From NCBI GenBank assembly GCA_948567375.1, contig OX419757.1, positions 73,160,001 to 73,224,000 on the forward strand: a DNA stretch of 64,000 nt, read 5' to 3'. Position 1 is the first letter of the stretch, and every line of letters begins with the position of its first letter. The position numbers were made by a program, and so were the translations under genes. The DNA is from Lunularia cruciata. Lineage: Eukaryota > Streptophyta > Marchantiopsida > Lunulariales > Lunulariaceae. The notes under the pieces were generated by a model. It had not been told where the DNA came from. It ran no database searches and saw nothing but the letters and a program-made list of their open reading frames with translations. Positions 22,191-33,936 of this stretch are shown here, in pieces.

Positions 22191-23532
22191 CTAATGTTTC
22201 TAGTTAGTTCTCCACAGTGCTATGTCTTGGTATGTTCTACTTTGTTCTGTTCAATTCTTGAATCCACAAAAATAACACACATGAGCATGCTCTACTCTCT
22301 TTATATTCTACGCACAATGAATAAGAGAGCAGAATAAGAGATTCACTTGAACTTGTACTACTTGAACAAGGAATTTTCAAACAAAGAAATTGTGGAATTT
22401 GGATTATGCTTCCTTCAACTGAATTCACTCCCTTCCTTCCAACCTTCACACATTCTTCCCACTCTATCGTCAAGGTCTCGCTATAGTCCTCGTACCTCTT
22501 GTGCTCTTCTCATACATCTAGAGAAAAATCATCTCCTCCGCTTCCACTTTGGTGGCAACCAGATTCACCCTAAACCAAAAACTTTATTAACTCTAAATCG
22601 TAATCAATGCTTTATGGAAAACTCCATATCCCTTATTTCCCATGAACCACCTCTCATGGAGTGTGCTAAAAATAAAGACCTCTTATGGAGTTTGCTGCTA
22701 ATAAGGAACTTGGACGGACACTGTAATGGGTCCCTTTCTTCCTCCGGCCCGCACCCCGTTCCAATTTTGTCCTCGTTTTGTGAAAATCTATATGAAAATA
22801 TACCGAGTTTTGTAATACTATTTCCAAAATGAACCCCCCCCTAATCCAATATATAGAATTCCTGAGTAGAGCACCACCAATGCATGCTTAATAAGAACAA
22901 AACACCCACCCTAATTGCGACTGAACTGCAACTGTTGTATTTTCTCTGAAAGGTCATGCACCATACGTGTTTCGAATCTGTTGTAAAAGACCCACACTAT
23001 GAACCCATATCACGTAGCAAACATGATACAATCGATGGTTTATTTTGCTAATAACAATCGATGGTTTATTTTGCTACTTCACTCGACGACAGTGACGGCC
23101 AGCTGCAAAACAAAAGAGAGATTTCCCGGTATTCACTTGTCTAAAACACGCTGTAGGCAGTCCCTGAGATCGCAATGTGGCGCCAATAGCGATAACAAGT
23201 GAGATTCAGTGCCTGATCCCCAGTGAGATCAGGCGAAAACAGATACCGGTATCTTTGTTGATTCCTGACGCCTAGACTCGAGAAGAGTTCTGCGTAGAAA
23301 ATGGACCAGAGAGCTCGGGATAATATGCGAAAATAAGCGAATGATTCCCATGAACAACCCGTCAAGTTCAGTTCAGGCCAGTGGATTCCATGTTTACCCG
23401 ACAGGGTCTGTCACCTTCCGAGATATTTCCACCGAGTATTGCCTCTGACCCTGGCAAGTTAGTGTGTGAACAATCAGTATTGTTGGGGGTGTCTTTCTTC
23501 TTGCAATTTGAATTGGGCCTTTGCAATTCGCT
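22191..23532. other. Upstream region of the RAP gene
   Basis: No gene recognised. A 161-codon plus frame (22347-22832) has no motif and no conserved look. From about 22900 the sequence becomes CpG-richer and less AT-rich than the flanking repeats, matching the gene that follows. The promoter of that gene should lie here; I cannot point to a convincing TATA box. Confidence 0.4.
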
Positions 23533-26500
23533 ATGTCAATCTGCAGATGCTCAAACCCAATTTTTTCTTCCAACGCTGTTGCTTCCCGTGAGAGCTGGAG
23601 CGGGAAACGGGTGTGCTCGAAGTCCTCCACACTCTGTTTCTTACCGAATTTTCGGACCTTTTCTCTCGCATCAGGTACAGAATGTTCAGGAAATGGAGTG
23701 TCGAAGACCCACTCCAGAAGCGTTGTGGTGGATGCCAAGAGGAGAAGGAGAGGAATCTTTGAGCTAGAAGGTGACAGTGAGGGTGAAGATGAGGAGTATA
23801 ACGAGGAATGGGAATCCGATATTTTTGAAGATTTTGACACGCCAGGGAAGAGTGGTGTGAAAACCAAGAAAAAAGGCTGTAATGCCGAAGCAGAATTGGG
23901 TTCAATTGGTATTGGAATTGTGGAGAAAGTTGATGACTGGGCTGTAAAAGCTCGGGAGAGAGCAATTTTGTCTATCCAGGAGAGAGGGTTGCCGGTGGCA
24001 GCTTTGCTGGAGGAAGGACGGAAAAAGAAGAAGAAGAAAAATAGGATGAAAAAGCAGGCTGAAGCTGTCAACGTAGAGAAGCTGATGAAGGAAGGAAAGG
24101 AGGGAAAGATTTTGGAGCCTGCTGGATGTGTGGATCCCCCTATGGATAGTCCCTTAATGGCTGCTTTTGGCTCTGGACAGGGTTTCAAGGAATTATCTGG
24201 GCTTGGCAACTACTGGAAAAATCTCAATCAAATGGGTGAAATCAGAATCCAAGAGGATACAAGGTCGAAGGAAGTGGAATTTTTGATCGAGTCGAACTCG
24301 GAGCTTGTATGCCCTGGACCGAAGTCTGGTGATTCGAGAGGTACTTCATTTCGACCTGTCATGGATGAGATGTTGCATTAGGTACTCTGTCTCTGTCATA
24401 ACACTTGCATGCATAATTATTTTGTGGGTATGAATCGTGCGCTGCTTGTTTATCTGCTGCCTAAACATGAGCTGCCGGTTTCTGGGAGTATTCAAAGGGT
24501 ACTTTTGGTGAAAACTTCATTCTTCGATCAAACAATCCGCAACATGATCAATCTGGTCCTTTGTGTATGTGTTTTCACATTCTGCCGGTAGTTAGCTGCC
24601 AGCTGCCCATGAAACAGCGTCAAGAAGATTTTGACGTCGCTGATCTTGATGATTCTTACAGGACTTCAAAGAGTATCAAACAGACAGCGACGTCAAGAAG
24701 ATTTTGACTTGAACAGGAGTCTGGTCGAGGCAGACAGTGCCAGTGAAGTTCTCTCTGTTGTTGAACGCGTTTTTGAGAGCAGCATCTGGGGACAAGATGA
24801 AACTCTTTTGAGTCCCACTAACGTCTCCACAGCTCTTCATCGGATTGCCAAACATATGGAGTCAGAATCAATGCATAAAGGTGACAGGCTTTCTTTTGCG
24901 CGGAAGGAGACGATGGCCCTGCTTGTCAGTGCAGCAATACAATCTCTTGCTCAAAGCTCAGCGCAAAGTATCTCCAATATCGCGTGGGCTCTTTCTAAAG
25001 TGGGTGGAAGCTCTTTGTACTGGACGGAAATGGACCTCCTAGCAGATGTAGCAATGAAAAATATGGCACACCTGAAGACCCAGCACATAGCCAATATTGC
25101 TGGTGCCTTTGCTTCTATGCAGCACTCGGTTTCTTTCCTTTTTGAAGCTCTGGATTTAAAGGCAAGCTTACATCATCGCAGTTTCCAGTCACAGGAGCTT
25201 GCTCAATTGCTTTGGGCCTTTGCTACACTGAATGAACCGGCAAATCTTCTATTAAATTCTTTAGATTCAGAGTGTGATACCTCGGAGCAAGTTAGAGATG
25301 AAAGTTCATCAGATTCTCCTACAGAAGATGATAACTCAGGGAGTAGCTGGATTTCTGCCCAGGATTATTTTGGCAAGTTCTCCCTAAGCCAGCTGTCCAG
25401 TTTGTCTTGGTCCTACACGGTTTTGGGTGAAATGAGTAGACCCTCGTTTCAGCTATTATGGGGTCTGATCAATACTAAAGGCCGATACAACTCAAGAAAT
25501 ATGCGTCAGTTAGCTGGTCAGAATGTCCAACTTTCACAACTTTATCAAGCGTCTTTAAGCTTGCAGCTGGAGTTTCCCGAGTTAAAATTATCGCTTGAGG
25601 AATCATTGGAAACACTTGCACAGTCGGAGTGGGCAAAGCTGAAAGCTGGAAAGAAGTCAACGTCTGTGACACAAAAGGATGTAGAAATGCTACTCGTAAG
25701 CACAGGGCGTGCCTGGGTTGGCGAGTACAGTGCTGCAAGTCATTCGTTGGATGCTGCCCTCGTGGAGGAAAGGATTGCCTTCGAAATTGATGGACCAACT
25801 CACTTCGCCCGCAATACAGGTAAAGAATGCAGGTCGTTGAAGGTCAGATTGATAATAGCAGTCGTCTTACCATAAAGGTTGCAGTTCTTATGGTCGGACC
25901 CGGTTGCCATGTCGGGTGACCGTTGATACTCTTGCCAGTGGAAATGCATGGTGACGATTCCCTCCCAGACTCTCATTGCAATGGAGGGAGTTGGAACGCG
26001 GAATCTTTGCCTTCAGGGATCATCGAGTAATTACAAGCACGACTAATTTCACTTCTTTAGCTTCTTTTGTTTTCCTCAAATTTCGTTCGTGTTCTGGCAA
26101 TTACAGGTATAGCCCTCGGCCACACAGTCTTGAAGCGGAGACAGCTGTCAGCTGCTGGTTGGACTGTTCTATCTGTTCCCTATCAAGAGGTAACTTGGGT
26201 ATTAGTCGTGTACTATCCTCTTTGTTTCTTTGTTCTATATGGTAGGAAGATTTACTTTTCTTACTCATGCTTCTCATCATGTTCATATCTAATGAAGTTA
26301 CTCCAGCGCAGAATTCCCGAGTAAGAGCTTGAGGGCAACATCAAGCAACAGAGAAACCTCTCGTTGCTTTACTTAAATCTTAGTGTCCTGTTACTTCAGA
26401 AGGATATGATGATCTTGCTAGATATTCTGAGTATCGTAGCCCAGGTACTGTTTACTGGTTACAGCTAGGTTGTGTTTGGTGCTTTCAAGTCCAATACTGG

Positions 26501-26654
26501 TCCGAGGTCTTAGACCTTATGCCATGATGAGGCGTAGAGTAACTTGTACTTCACTTCTATTTAACTAAGTATTCTGGTGCATCAGTGGGATGACTTACGT
26601 GGAGAACAGGAACAGTTGGAGTATCTGCGAGACTTACTTCGGGAACACCTATGA
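23533..26654 (+). CDS. RAP: RAP-domain / octotricopeptide-repeat protein, chloroplast 16S rRNA maturation factor
   Basis: Four exons: 23533-24340, 24662-25819, 26107-26189 and 26586-26654, joined at GT-AG introns with phases 1, 1 and 0, giving 705 residues. The ATG at 23533 is the first after an in-frame stop at 23509. Residues 1-50 are Ser-rich with basic residues, like a chloroplast transit peptide. Residues 65-105 hold a basic patch and an acidic stretch. Repeats of the SISNIAWALSKVGG and ELAQLLWAFATLNEP type (about 365-480) are octotricopeptide helices. Residues 640-700 are a RAP domain (FEIDGPTHF, LGHTVLKRRQLSAAGW, EQLEYLRDLL). Arabidopsis RAP, 671 residues, is needed for trimming plastid 16S rRNA; the same role here is inferred from homology. 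The exon 3 and 4 matches to the RAP domain fix the splicing. Confidence 0.92.
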
Positions 26655-29651
26655 TTTAAGGAGTAAGGGTGGTCTGGACGATACGCAACGGCTCAAAATC
26701 TGTCGAAATCGAAACAACTTGTAGGAGGTGCTGTTTTATCGGTCTTTTTCATGTCTGTAGCTGAGCTGTTGGTATCAGATGGGGATGTTGATAATAGAGT
26801 GGAACTTCCAAGAAATTTGTGGTGCAGTTGACAAGAATATAACTGTTTCATGTATCTTACATCTTATCAGATAAAGTTGACATGAGAAAATTCTCTTGTC
26901 CTGTGATCTTCACAACAGAAGGAATCTAAATATTCTCCTCTCTTTTGGATTGGTCCAGGATTTCAAAATCAAGATCTACTTGGCCCGGATAGGATTTGCA
27001 ACCAATAGCAGTCCAATGCTGAGGGAGTAAAATTGTGGCCAGGATATGATTAAATGTACTGCAATTGCCAAATGGTTCAGTATTATTTAAGAAAGCTTCT
27101 GATGATGCCCTTTCTGCTTATGCTTATTGAATACATCTGATTCTACGAGGAGAGGTGACACTTTGTATGTTCTTGATTGGAAGCTGAGCTATACCACTTG
27201 TAATCAAGTACATGGAGGTGCGAACAATGAGAGCAGGGTCTGTAAACAACGAAGACCTTGTTATGGTGTAAATTGGAGTAAAGCAAGCAGTCGTTGCAGA
27301 GTTTGCTTTCGTTCAAGACTCGCTACATTAGCTTGTTGACAGGCCTAGGTGAAGTGTTGGTTTATTCCAACATGCAGGAAAGGCAGTGTAATACAAAGAG
27401 CAATTCCATTTAGAGAAGAGCACGTGAGAATGCACATCTGTATCTCGTTTTGCGTACATGGGAAATGTAAGTTGTCCAACCTTTTACAGCCGTCAAATAT
27501 TCCTTGTAAGGTATCAGATTCTGTTAGACATATATCTACGCTTTGGATGGTGCGCACCATCCAAATCTTATTTTGCAAACTCGTGTGGTAGGGATCTACT
27601 CTTGGGAGAAACCTCACAGACCATCTCTCCACATTGTTTAGCGTAGATAGCTAGGAGCAAATTGGTCCATCTCTCGGGTGATATAAACCATACCGTACAG
27701 ATGAAGAGTCAAGGTAGGTAGAATCTGCAACGAAAAAGTAAGACACACCAGACATAAGACTGTAGAAAAGAGAAGACATTTCAGAGAAGAGTGCACGCAG
27801 ATCTCCAGGCTGCTCGACGTCTTCTGATGGAATTACTGTCAATGAATCACAGAGTTTTCTTCAAATAAGGATGTGTTTATAAAGTGATTCACGACAGAGG
27901 TACATCCTCGATGGACGGAACTGAAATGGGAGCGGTGCATTTCAGTGGGGCATGAGAGATAACCACTAGTCAAGATATTGCTGGGTTTTGTAGATAAAGA
28001 TGACACTACGTGCAGGTGGGACATTTATTAGGAATAGCTCGTCAGTAGTCAGCAATAGTCAACAACTGGTAAAAAAGATTGCGTGAGGTGCATTTTAGTC
28101 AATAAGCCGAGGACAGCTTTAGGACAGCTTTAGGATCATAGCTTTTGAAAAAAAACTACCTTTTCCCTCACGCTAGCTTTGCCGGCGAGCATAAGGGACA
28201 TTCCCCCTATGCCTTTCAGAGTTCTCGATTTTGGTGTTGACTTCAACCGCATGTATTGAAGATCTCTCTGGCCCTGAAATAGTAAGGGGGTGGTGGCCGA
28301 AAGCTAAATCCGGTTTGAGAAAACTATGCATAGAAAAGTGCCATACTGGACTTCAAACAGTTGAATTAACCGTTGAAAAGATTTAGGGGATGAAGCCACG
28401 CTGCTAGCCAGATGCTCAAAATCTGCCGAGAATTCTCCTCTCCAAGGAGGTAGTTCCTTCCGCGCAGATGGAGGGAGCAGACGTGATGCAGTAGTGAGAA
28501 GACTTTTTCGACCGGTAGTTGATTTTTAGACTTAACTACCTTTAGACTTAACTACCTGGAGAGGTATTTTGTACTGAAAGGAAGATATCATTGTTCTTCA
28601 GGAAGGACGGTCCTGCAAATGACGGTTGGCGTTCGAGATGACGAGAACGAAGTAGTCATGAGGTCCCCACTCAGTGATCCATGACTCTACATCTCGCATG
28701 AGGAATGTATACAGGAACTGCAATACGAGTACATGCAATCATATGGGAGGCAAATCAAGAAAGAGGAAAAATCCATACATGTCATTCGTCGTACGGAAAA
28801 GATCTCACATGCTCGAGGTCCTCAAAGAAAGTAGAAGCCATTGAGGGAAAGCGAATTATGCGTGGCCCCAAAAGGAAAAATGGGGCGGACCACACTGTAG
28901 GAAACTTTTCCTTTAGCAGACTTATGGGTGGTGGCAGAGGGAAAAGACTTTTATCACAGATTATGCAGTGTAGAGGAGTGAATCAGATTGGAGCGCTTCA
29001 CATGTCCAAGAAAGCAATCTGAGAAACTACCAGAAAAGAAACGCACTGCTGTAGATTAACATTAAAACGAGAAGTTACTGTATTAAGTTTTGCCTCGTGC
29101 GCACAGGAGGCTGTACCTTGAAAGGGTCCTCACAACACTACGTTGGATAAAACAACGAGAAAAGCTCGATCTAACAACAAACTCTCCAATCTTCAACATA
29201 CTGTGCACTCCTCACCACATCTATGCATGTACATGTCTTTGTGGTCATCCACGTAAATTGTAATGCGGATATACATACCAAAGTACTTAACGTAGAGTAT
29301 GTTGAAAACTGAGTACGTACTCCTTGGGGCCGTCCACAGTAAATCAACCATATACATATGAAACGTCCCTATAAAATTCCTATTCATGTTGAGTGAGCAA
29401 CTCATTCAGTTTCCATTCCATCAACAATATCCTACGAGGTGTAAAAAGGTTGTCTATCTTTTCCACTATCCTTACAGTTCCCGGCAGTCCATACCCTTGC
29501 GAAGGAATGTTTCACCCACGATGAACACTCTTAGGATGACTCCTCCTTCCCCAAGGGGAGGAGGAATTCTCTTAGTTATCCAAAAAAAAAGACGACAGGT
29601 CATCAGTAGGTCTTCAAGCTTTCTGCGTTGTACCGTACAAGTATGGCATAA
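26655..29651. other. Non-coding region after the RAP gene
   Basis: It should include the RAP 3' untranslated region. No open frame above 105 codons and no motif recognised on either strand. Base composition stays like that of the RAP gene. No RNA gene recognised. Confidence 0.4.
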
Positions 29652-30338
29652 GTGAGCTTTGAGAGAAGATCTTCCCAAAAATTGGAAGTCGCACCCGCTA
29701 CTTTCTCTACAGCGATGAGGTTTCGCCTAGATTTGGTCCACCCATCTACATCTTCATTACTCACTTGTGAGTGTGGTTCTACACTAGATGCCGCAACGGT
29801 CCACATGACACGGTGTCCTTTTGGAGGACATAGTATAGCTATCCATGATGACATTAGGGATATAGTGTTTGCTATGGCACAAGCGAGTGGATACTTGGCT
29901 TGGAAGGAGCGTTCGTATGCTTTGCAGACTACAGGTGTCAGGGCAGACTTATACTTGGTCCGAGATGATCAGGTGACAATAGCGGATGTCGTGGTGACGG
30001 ACCCTACACGGGATACAGTTTCGGAGGGAGTGATTACCCATCCCCCTGGATGGGCGGCGAGTGCAGCAGTAGGTCGCAAGGTCTCCAAGTATAGGGGCAT
30101 GCAGCGATGTCACCTCTTTGTTCCTCTAGCCTTGGAGTTATATGGAGCAACGGACATGGCATTTGACACATTTGTGTGGGAATGCACGAGAGTTTATCAT
30201 GTTAGGTGTCAAGGGGTACCACTCTCACTTTCATACTTTGTAGTATATTTTAGACAACGTGTGTCCATTGCTCTACAGAGTGCAGTTGCTAGTGTAATCC
30301 ATAAGAGAGAGCAATCCATAGGAGAGCAATCACATTAG
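29652..30338 (+). pseudogene. LINE ORF, C-terminal end with restriction-like endonuclease region
   Basis: A 228-codon frame reads FSTAMRFRLDLV, then a Cys-His cluster CECGSTLDAATVHMTRC, then GGHSIAIHDDIRDIV, then RADLYLVRDDQVTIADVVV. In several non-LTR retrotransposons the reverse transcriptase is followed by such a Cys-Cys-His-Cys cluster and a PD-(D/E)XK-type nuclease that nicks the target. The R-A-D and the later A-D-V-V-V fit that nuclease core. No RT motif is visible upstream, so the copy is 5'-truncated. The ATG is not a true start. The frame is intact to its stop, which suggests moderate age. A different host protein with a PD-(D/E)XK fold is a less likely alternative. Confidence 0.6.
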
Positions 30339-30439
30339 GTGATGTTTCTTCAGATGCTCCAGTTGTGTGTAAACCGTACGACTTGCATAGCTCGGATATC
30401 TTAGGTGCGGTAGGGCAGATTTCTCTTATAGACTCTATT

Positions 30440-30545
30440 GGGGCTTAGCCCCATGTTATCTTGTTTGTCTCTCCCTTGTACGGCTTGATGGGGTCTTCCC
30501 ATCCTTCATTTTTCCTATGCGGTCTGCCTCTTCTCGAAAAATTGG
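30440..30545 (+). mobile_element. Structured 3' tail of the LINE
   Basis: Two short hairpins sit 100-160 bp after the LINE stop: GGGGCTTAGCCCC and GATGGGGTCTTCCCATC. The block recurs alone at 18860-18968. LINE reverse transcriptases often recognise a stem-loop in the RNA tail, so this is the likely recognition end. Confidence 0.6.
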
Positions 30546-31235
30546 AAGCATAGTACTGAAGACCTCTAAGTACGACTTGTCAGTATTGACAATGAATGAC
30601 CTTCACATGCCTTGCACCTTTTTAGTAAATAAAAATACCTCGTCACCAGGATTCTCCGACCTTGGCCAGAGTGTGATCCTCCGTTACCTTGGCCGTTTCC
30701 TCAGGGTAATTCGAGTGGAACCCCCGTTACCCTACAAGTACACATCTGCCCAAGTAGAGAACATGATGGTTTTGCCCTTGAAACAAAAGGTATCTCTAAA
30801 ACAAACCACACTTCGAACTGCTCTCTCTCCAGGAAGAAGAACCATTCAAATAAGCTCCTCAATTTTGTCCTGCGAACAGTTGCAGCTACAGCTTTCCCGT
30901 TCTGCTTAACTCTCTTGAAATGAATCTTCCGTAGGTGGCTTCAGAAGAAATACGGTACTTTCGGTACGTCTCATTCCACGTTCAACTTGGTCAACTTGCG
31001 TCACAGCTTGCGTTTTTCCCATTGAGGATGTCTTCTCGTTCACCCTTTTCTTTGCTTGATTTTAGATGGGAACGGACACCAAGTGGCTTATGGTGGTAGT
31101 ATACTGTCAAAAAACCAGGCTACCTTCGTCGTTTAAGTTTCAGACACAAATCCAACAAGTTTGCTATGCAGTAACATCGCGGAACCATCAGCTACCAACA
31201 GCACCATGATAGTGTCTGCAGCGTAGGGTTATTAG
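30546..31235. other. Unassigned sequence
   Basis: A 130-codon plus frame (30517-30909) starts within the LINE tail and shows no motif. Nothing else recognised before the plastid rRNA fragment. Confidence 0.3.
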
Positions 31236-31543
31236 AATGTTAGCACATACTGGCGGCATGCTTAACACATGCAAGTCGGTCGGGAAGCATCCCAGTGGTG
31301 TTTCCAGTGGCGGACGGGTGACTAACGCGTAAGAACCTGTCCTTGGGAGGGGGACAACAGCTGGAAACCGTTGCTAGTATCCCATAGGTTGAGGAGCAAA
31401 CGAGGATAGCAAGGAGGGGCTTGCGTCTGGTTAGCTTGTTGGTGAGGTAATAGCTTACCAAGACGACTATCAGTAGCTGGTCTGAGAGGATGATCAGCCA
31501 TACCGGGCACGAGACAAGGCCCAGAGTCTAACGGGAGGTCTGC
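31236..31543 (+). pseudogene. rrn16: Nuclear copy of the 5' part of plastid 16S rRNA (rrn16)
   Basis: The sequence follows plastid or cyanobacterial 16S rRNA from about nucleotide 25 to about 330: TGGCGGCATGCTTAACACAT, GTGGTGTTTCCAGTGGCGGA, ACGCGTAAGAACCTG, TAGCTTACCAAG, CAGTAGCTGGTC, GAGAGGATGATCAGCC and CGGGAGG. Scattered substitutions and small indels, and loss of the rest of the gene, show it is a decayed nuclear plastid insertion, not a functional gene. It stops abruptly after the CGGGAGG block, next to copia-like sequence. Confidence 0.93.
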
Positions 31544-31819
31544 AATTGTATGCACATTGACTTGTTTAAGACAATTATACGCTCTAGCAGGTAATTCTAG
31601 CTGATCAATAATGCAACTATAATAAACAACATACTGCATCAACTTAGCAGCTTATCCATTTGAAAAGTATAGAGTAACTAGGTGAGTGTGTGGCGCCAGT
31701 AGTTTATCATTTTAAACATTCAAGTATGAAGTTGGCTAGTAAAGCTCATAATTGACAGTAGAAATATTTCAATGAATAACTAAAGCACCATCCGAGTACA
31801 TTCTCTCAAATGTTCACAC

Positions 31820-32600
31820 ACTGGTATTAGAGTTGAAGCGCTGCAAACTTCTCATTAGGTTTCATGAAGAAGATCAGCAAGATCTCTGCAAAAGTTAAAG
31901 GGACATTGAGAGGCAATGGTCAATATCCGTGAAAGTTAGAGGGACATAGAGAGGCAGTTGTCAACATCATTGAAATTTATATGTCTTTGTTCGAGGCACA
32001 TAAATCAGATGGCAGTAACTACAGCTGATGGAAGTATAAAGTAAAGTATAAATTGATGGATGTAGACCTTTATAGCCTCGTGATGACACTCAAAATGCCT
32101 CTGTTACAATATACAAGAAAGCATTGCAGAATTGGTTCGGAGGGATAAAAGATAAATGTCCAATATAGAGTATCAAATTCATGTCCTTACACATGCATCA
32201 ACCTACAAACAGAAAAAAATACAAGGCTTTTTTACCATCCAAGGATAACCCTAGTGATAATTTTTATGTACACCATGTGCTAGAAAGAAAAACAAGTTGA
32301 TATTAAGATGCTTCTTGCAATGTACAAGAAAGCATTGAGGAATTTAAGAAGATGAAAAAGAAAGCAAATGAATTTATAAGAATGTACACTATGAAGGAGG
32401 AATTTAATAGGATGAAAAAGAAAGCGATTGGAATTTTAAAAATGTACACTATGAAGGCTCAATATCCTCTCCTTAGACATGCATCAACCTACACATAGAA
32501 ATAATGTAAAGCTTACTTCTCACCTAAGGGATATCTCTAATGAAAATTTCTATATGGACCATGTACTAGAAGAAAAAATAAACAAGTTTATAACAAGTAC
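31820..32600 (+). pseudogene. Ty1/copia leader and gag relic
   Basis: TGGTATTAGAG at about 31823 matches the initiator-Met tRNA primer site (TGGTATCAGAG) with one change, directly after a CACA end that could close an LTR (about 31546-31820). Downstream, FEAHKSDGSNYS and WKYKVKYKLMDVDLYSLV (near 31992-32085, one stop) resemble the copia gag start. A segment near 32160-32300 recurs diverged near 32460-32590. No pol is present. Confidence 0.5.
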
Positions 32601-33734
32601 CATCAATAATAATAACTCAAAAAAGAAATCTCCGACTCACTCTCCAAATCTCTTGTTCATTCTCAAATCACCCACTTAATCTCTTATGCCAAAGCTCATC
32701 CAAAATAGTACATAAGGAAAGAATTAACCAATATCAATATAGAACTTCCTTCACACTCATCAACTCACAAAAAGGTACACCAGGTATAGAGGTTCACCAA
32801 AGATCAACGATCATAATAGTGATACTCTCAAGTAAAAATATTTCACTCTTTACTTACAAAATCTAGATAGTATCCATACAACCTCCATTCTTTCATTTAC
32901 TCCACATTCCAATCTCATTGAATATGGATTTCTATCCTCCCTTAAGCCTCTCTTTATGTGCACACCAAAGGCATCATGGTAAGTGCCTTGGTAACTTGCT
33001 AAAATCGTTACTTTATTTGACTTTCCCTTGATAAGGAAACTTAAGTAGGTCTTCATATAGGTTTTTCCTCCAGATTCATTTCTTTGGAAATTATTGGCAT
33101 GTTCCTTAGGAATTTAAGAACTTTCCCTAATTAAAAATTACATTATATTTTAAAGTGAAGCCAAATCTACCTAAGTTTACTTATTTCCATTACCAAAGGT
33201 AACTTAACCTGGTCAAGTCAAGAAGATTTGACATCTTCTATATCCCAAGTTAATTGACAATTCAAAGTTCAATATGGAAGTTCAACTCTAGTATAAAATC
33301 ACATATATCATCCCACTTCTATATAGATTCTTTTAAGAGGTCTCACACATAATATAATCTAATATAAGGTTGAATAGAGTGTAGCATTCAATCTCATAAA
33401 ATTAGATGTTTTATCTTTCCCCTTATTTAGCCTTATTACTTAGTTAGAAATACCTCTAACTTAGTTATTACTAGCATTAACTAGTTGTAACTAGCTCAAT
33501 ACACCAAGAACCAAATATTAATGTGCAATGTATGATATTACAAACCTCAAAAGAGATATATGATATCTTGGCCCAAGCACATATAAAGAATAGTATGACA
33601 AAAGTACTTGCACTCCAAGGGAGACTTTATTCATTAAATGTAGGATATGAATAGAACCATCTTAACTCACCTTGATAAAATTAAGGATTTGTGAGATAAT
33701 TTCCTTAACTTCAATATAACAATGTAAGTATTTA
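32601..33734. other. AT-rich sequence without recognisable gene
   Basis: No open frame above 68 codons, no motif and no repeat relationship noticed within the window. Confidence 0.35.
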
Positions 33735-33936
33735 TAATAAAAGTGTAAAAGACCGAGACCAAGGAGAGAAATAGGAGAATGGAAGATCACATTGGGACAC
33801 TTGAATGAGTGAAACTCCAAATGCCAAGCATGAGCTTAGGCTTTGGTATGTATAGAGAAGTGTACAAGGTGCTTGCTTGGAGTGCAAGCAAAATTAACCT
33901 GGAACTTCTCAAGAAGCTTCTTTCTAGAAGCTTGTT
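33735..33936 (-). repeat. Fragment related to the chromovirus 3' region
   Basis: The reverse complement matches about 14890-15065: shared CTCCTATTTCTCTCCTTGGT, GAGTTTCCCTCATTCAAG-like, CATGCTTGGCATTTGG-like, and the AAGCTTCTTGAGAAG run. It ends where the element-D LTR sequence begins. Confidence 0.6.

Noticed and set aside
23394-24209. 271-codon minus-strand frame opposite RAP exon 1
   Set aside because: It is antisense to a well-supported coding exon and shows only Ser/Phe-rich complement of the Glu/Lys-rich stretch.
31240-31642. Minus-strand frames of 73 and 106 codons
   Set aside because: They overlap the plastid 16S rRNA fragment and are chance frames in rRNA-derived sequence.
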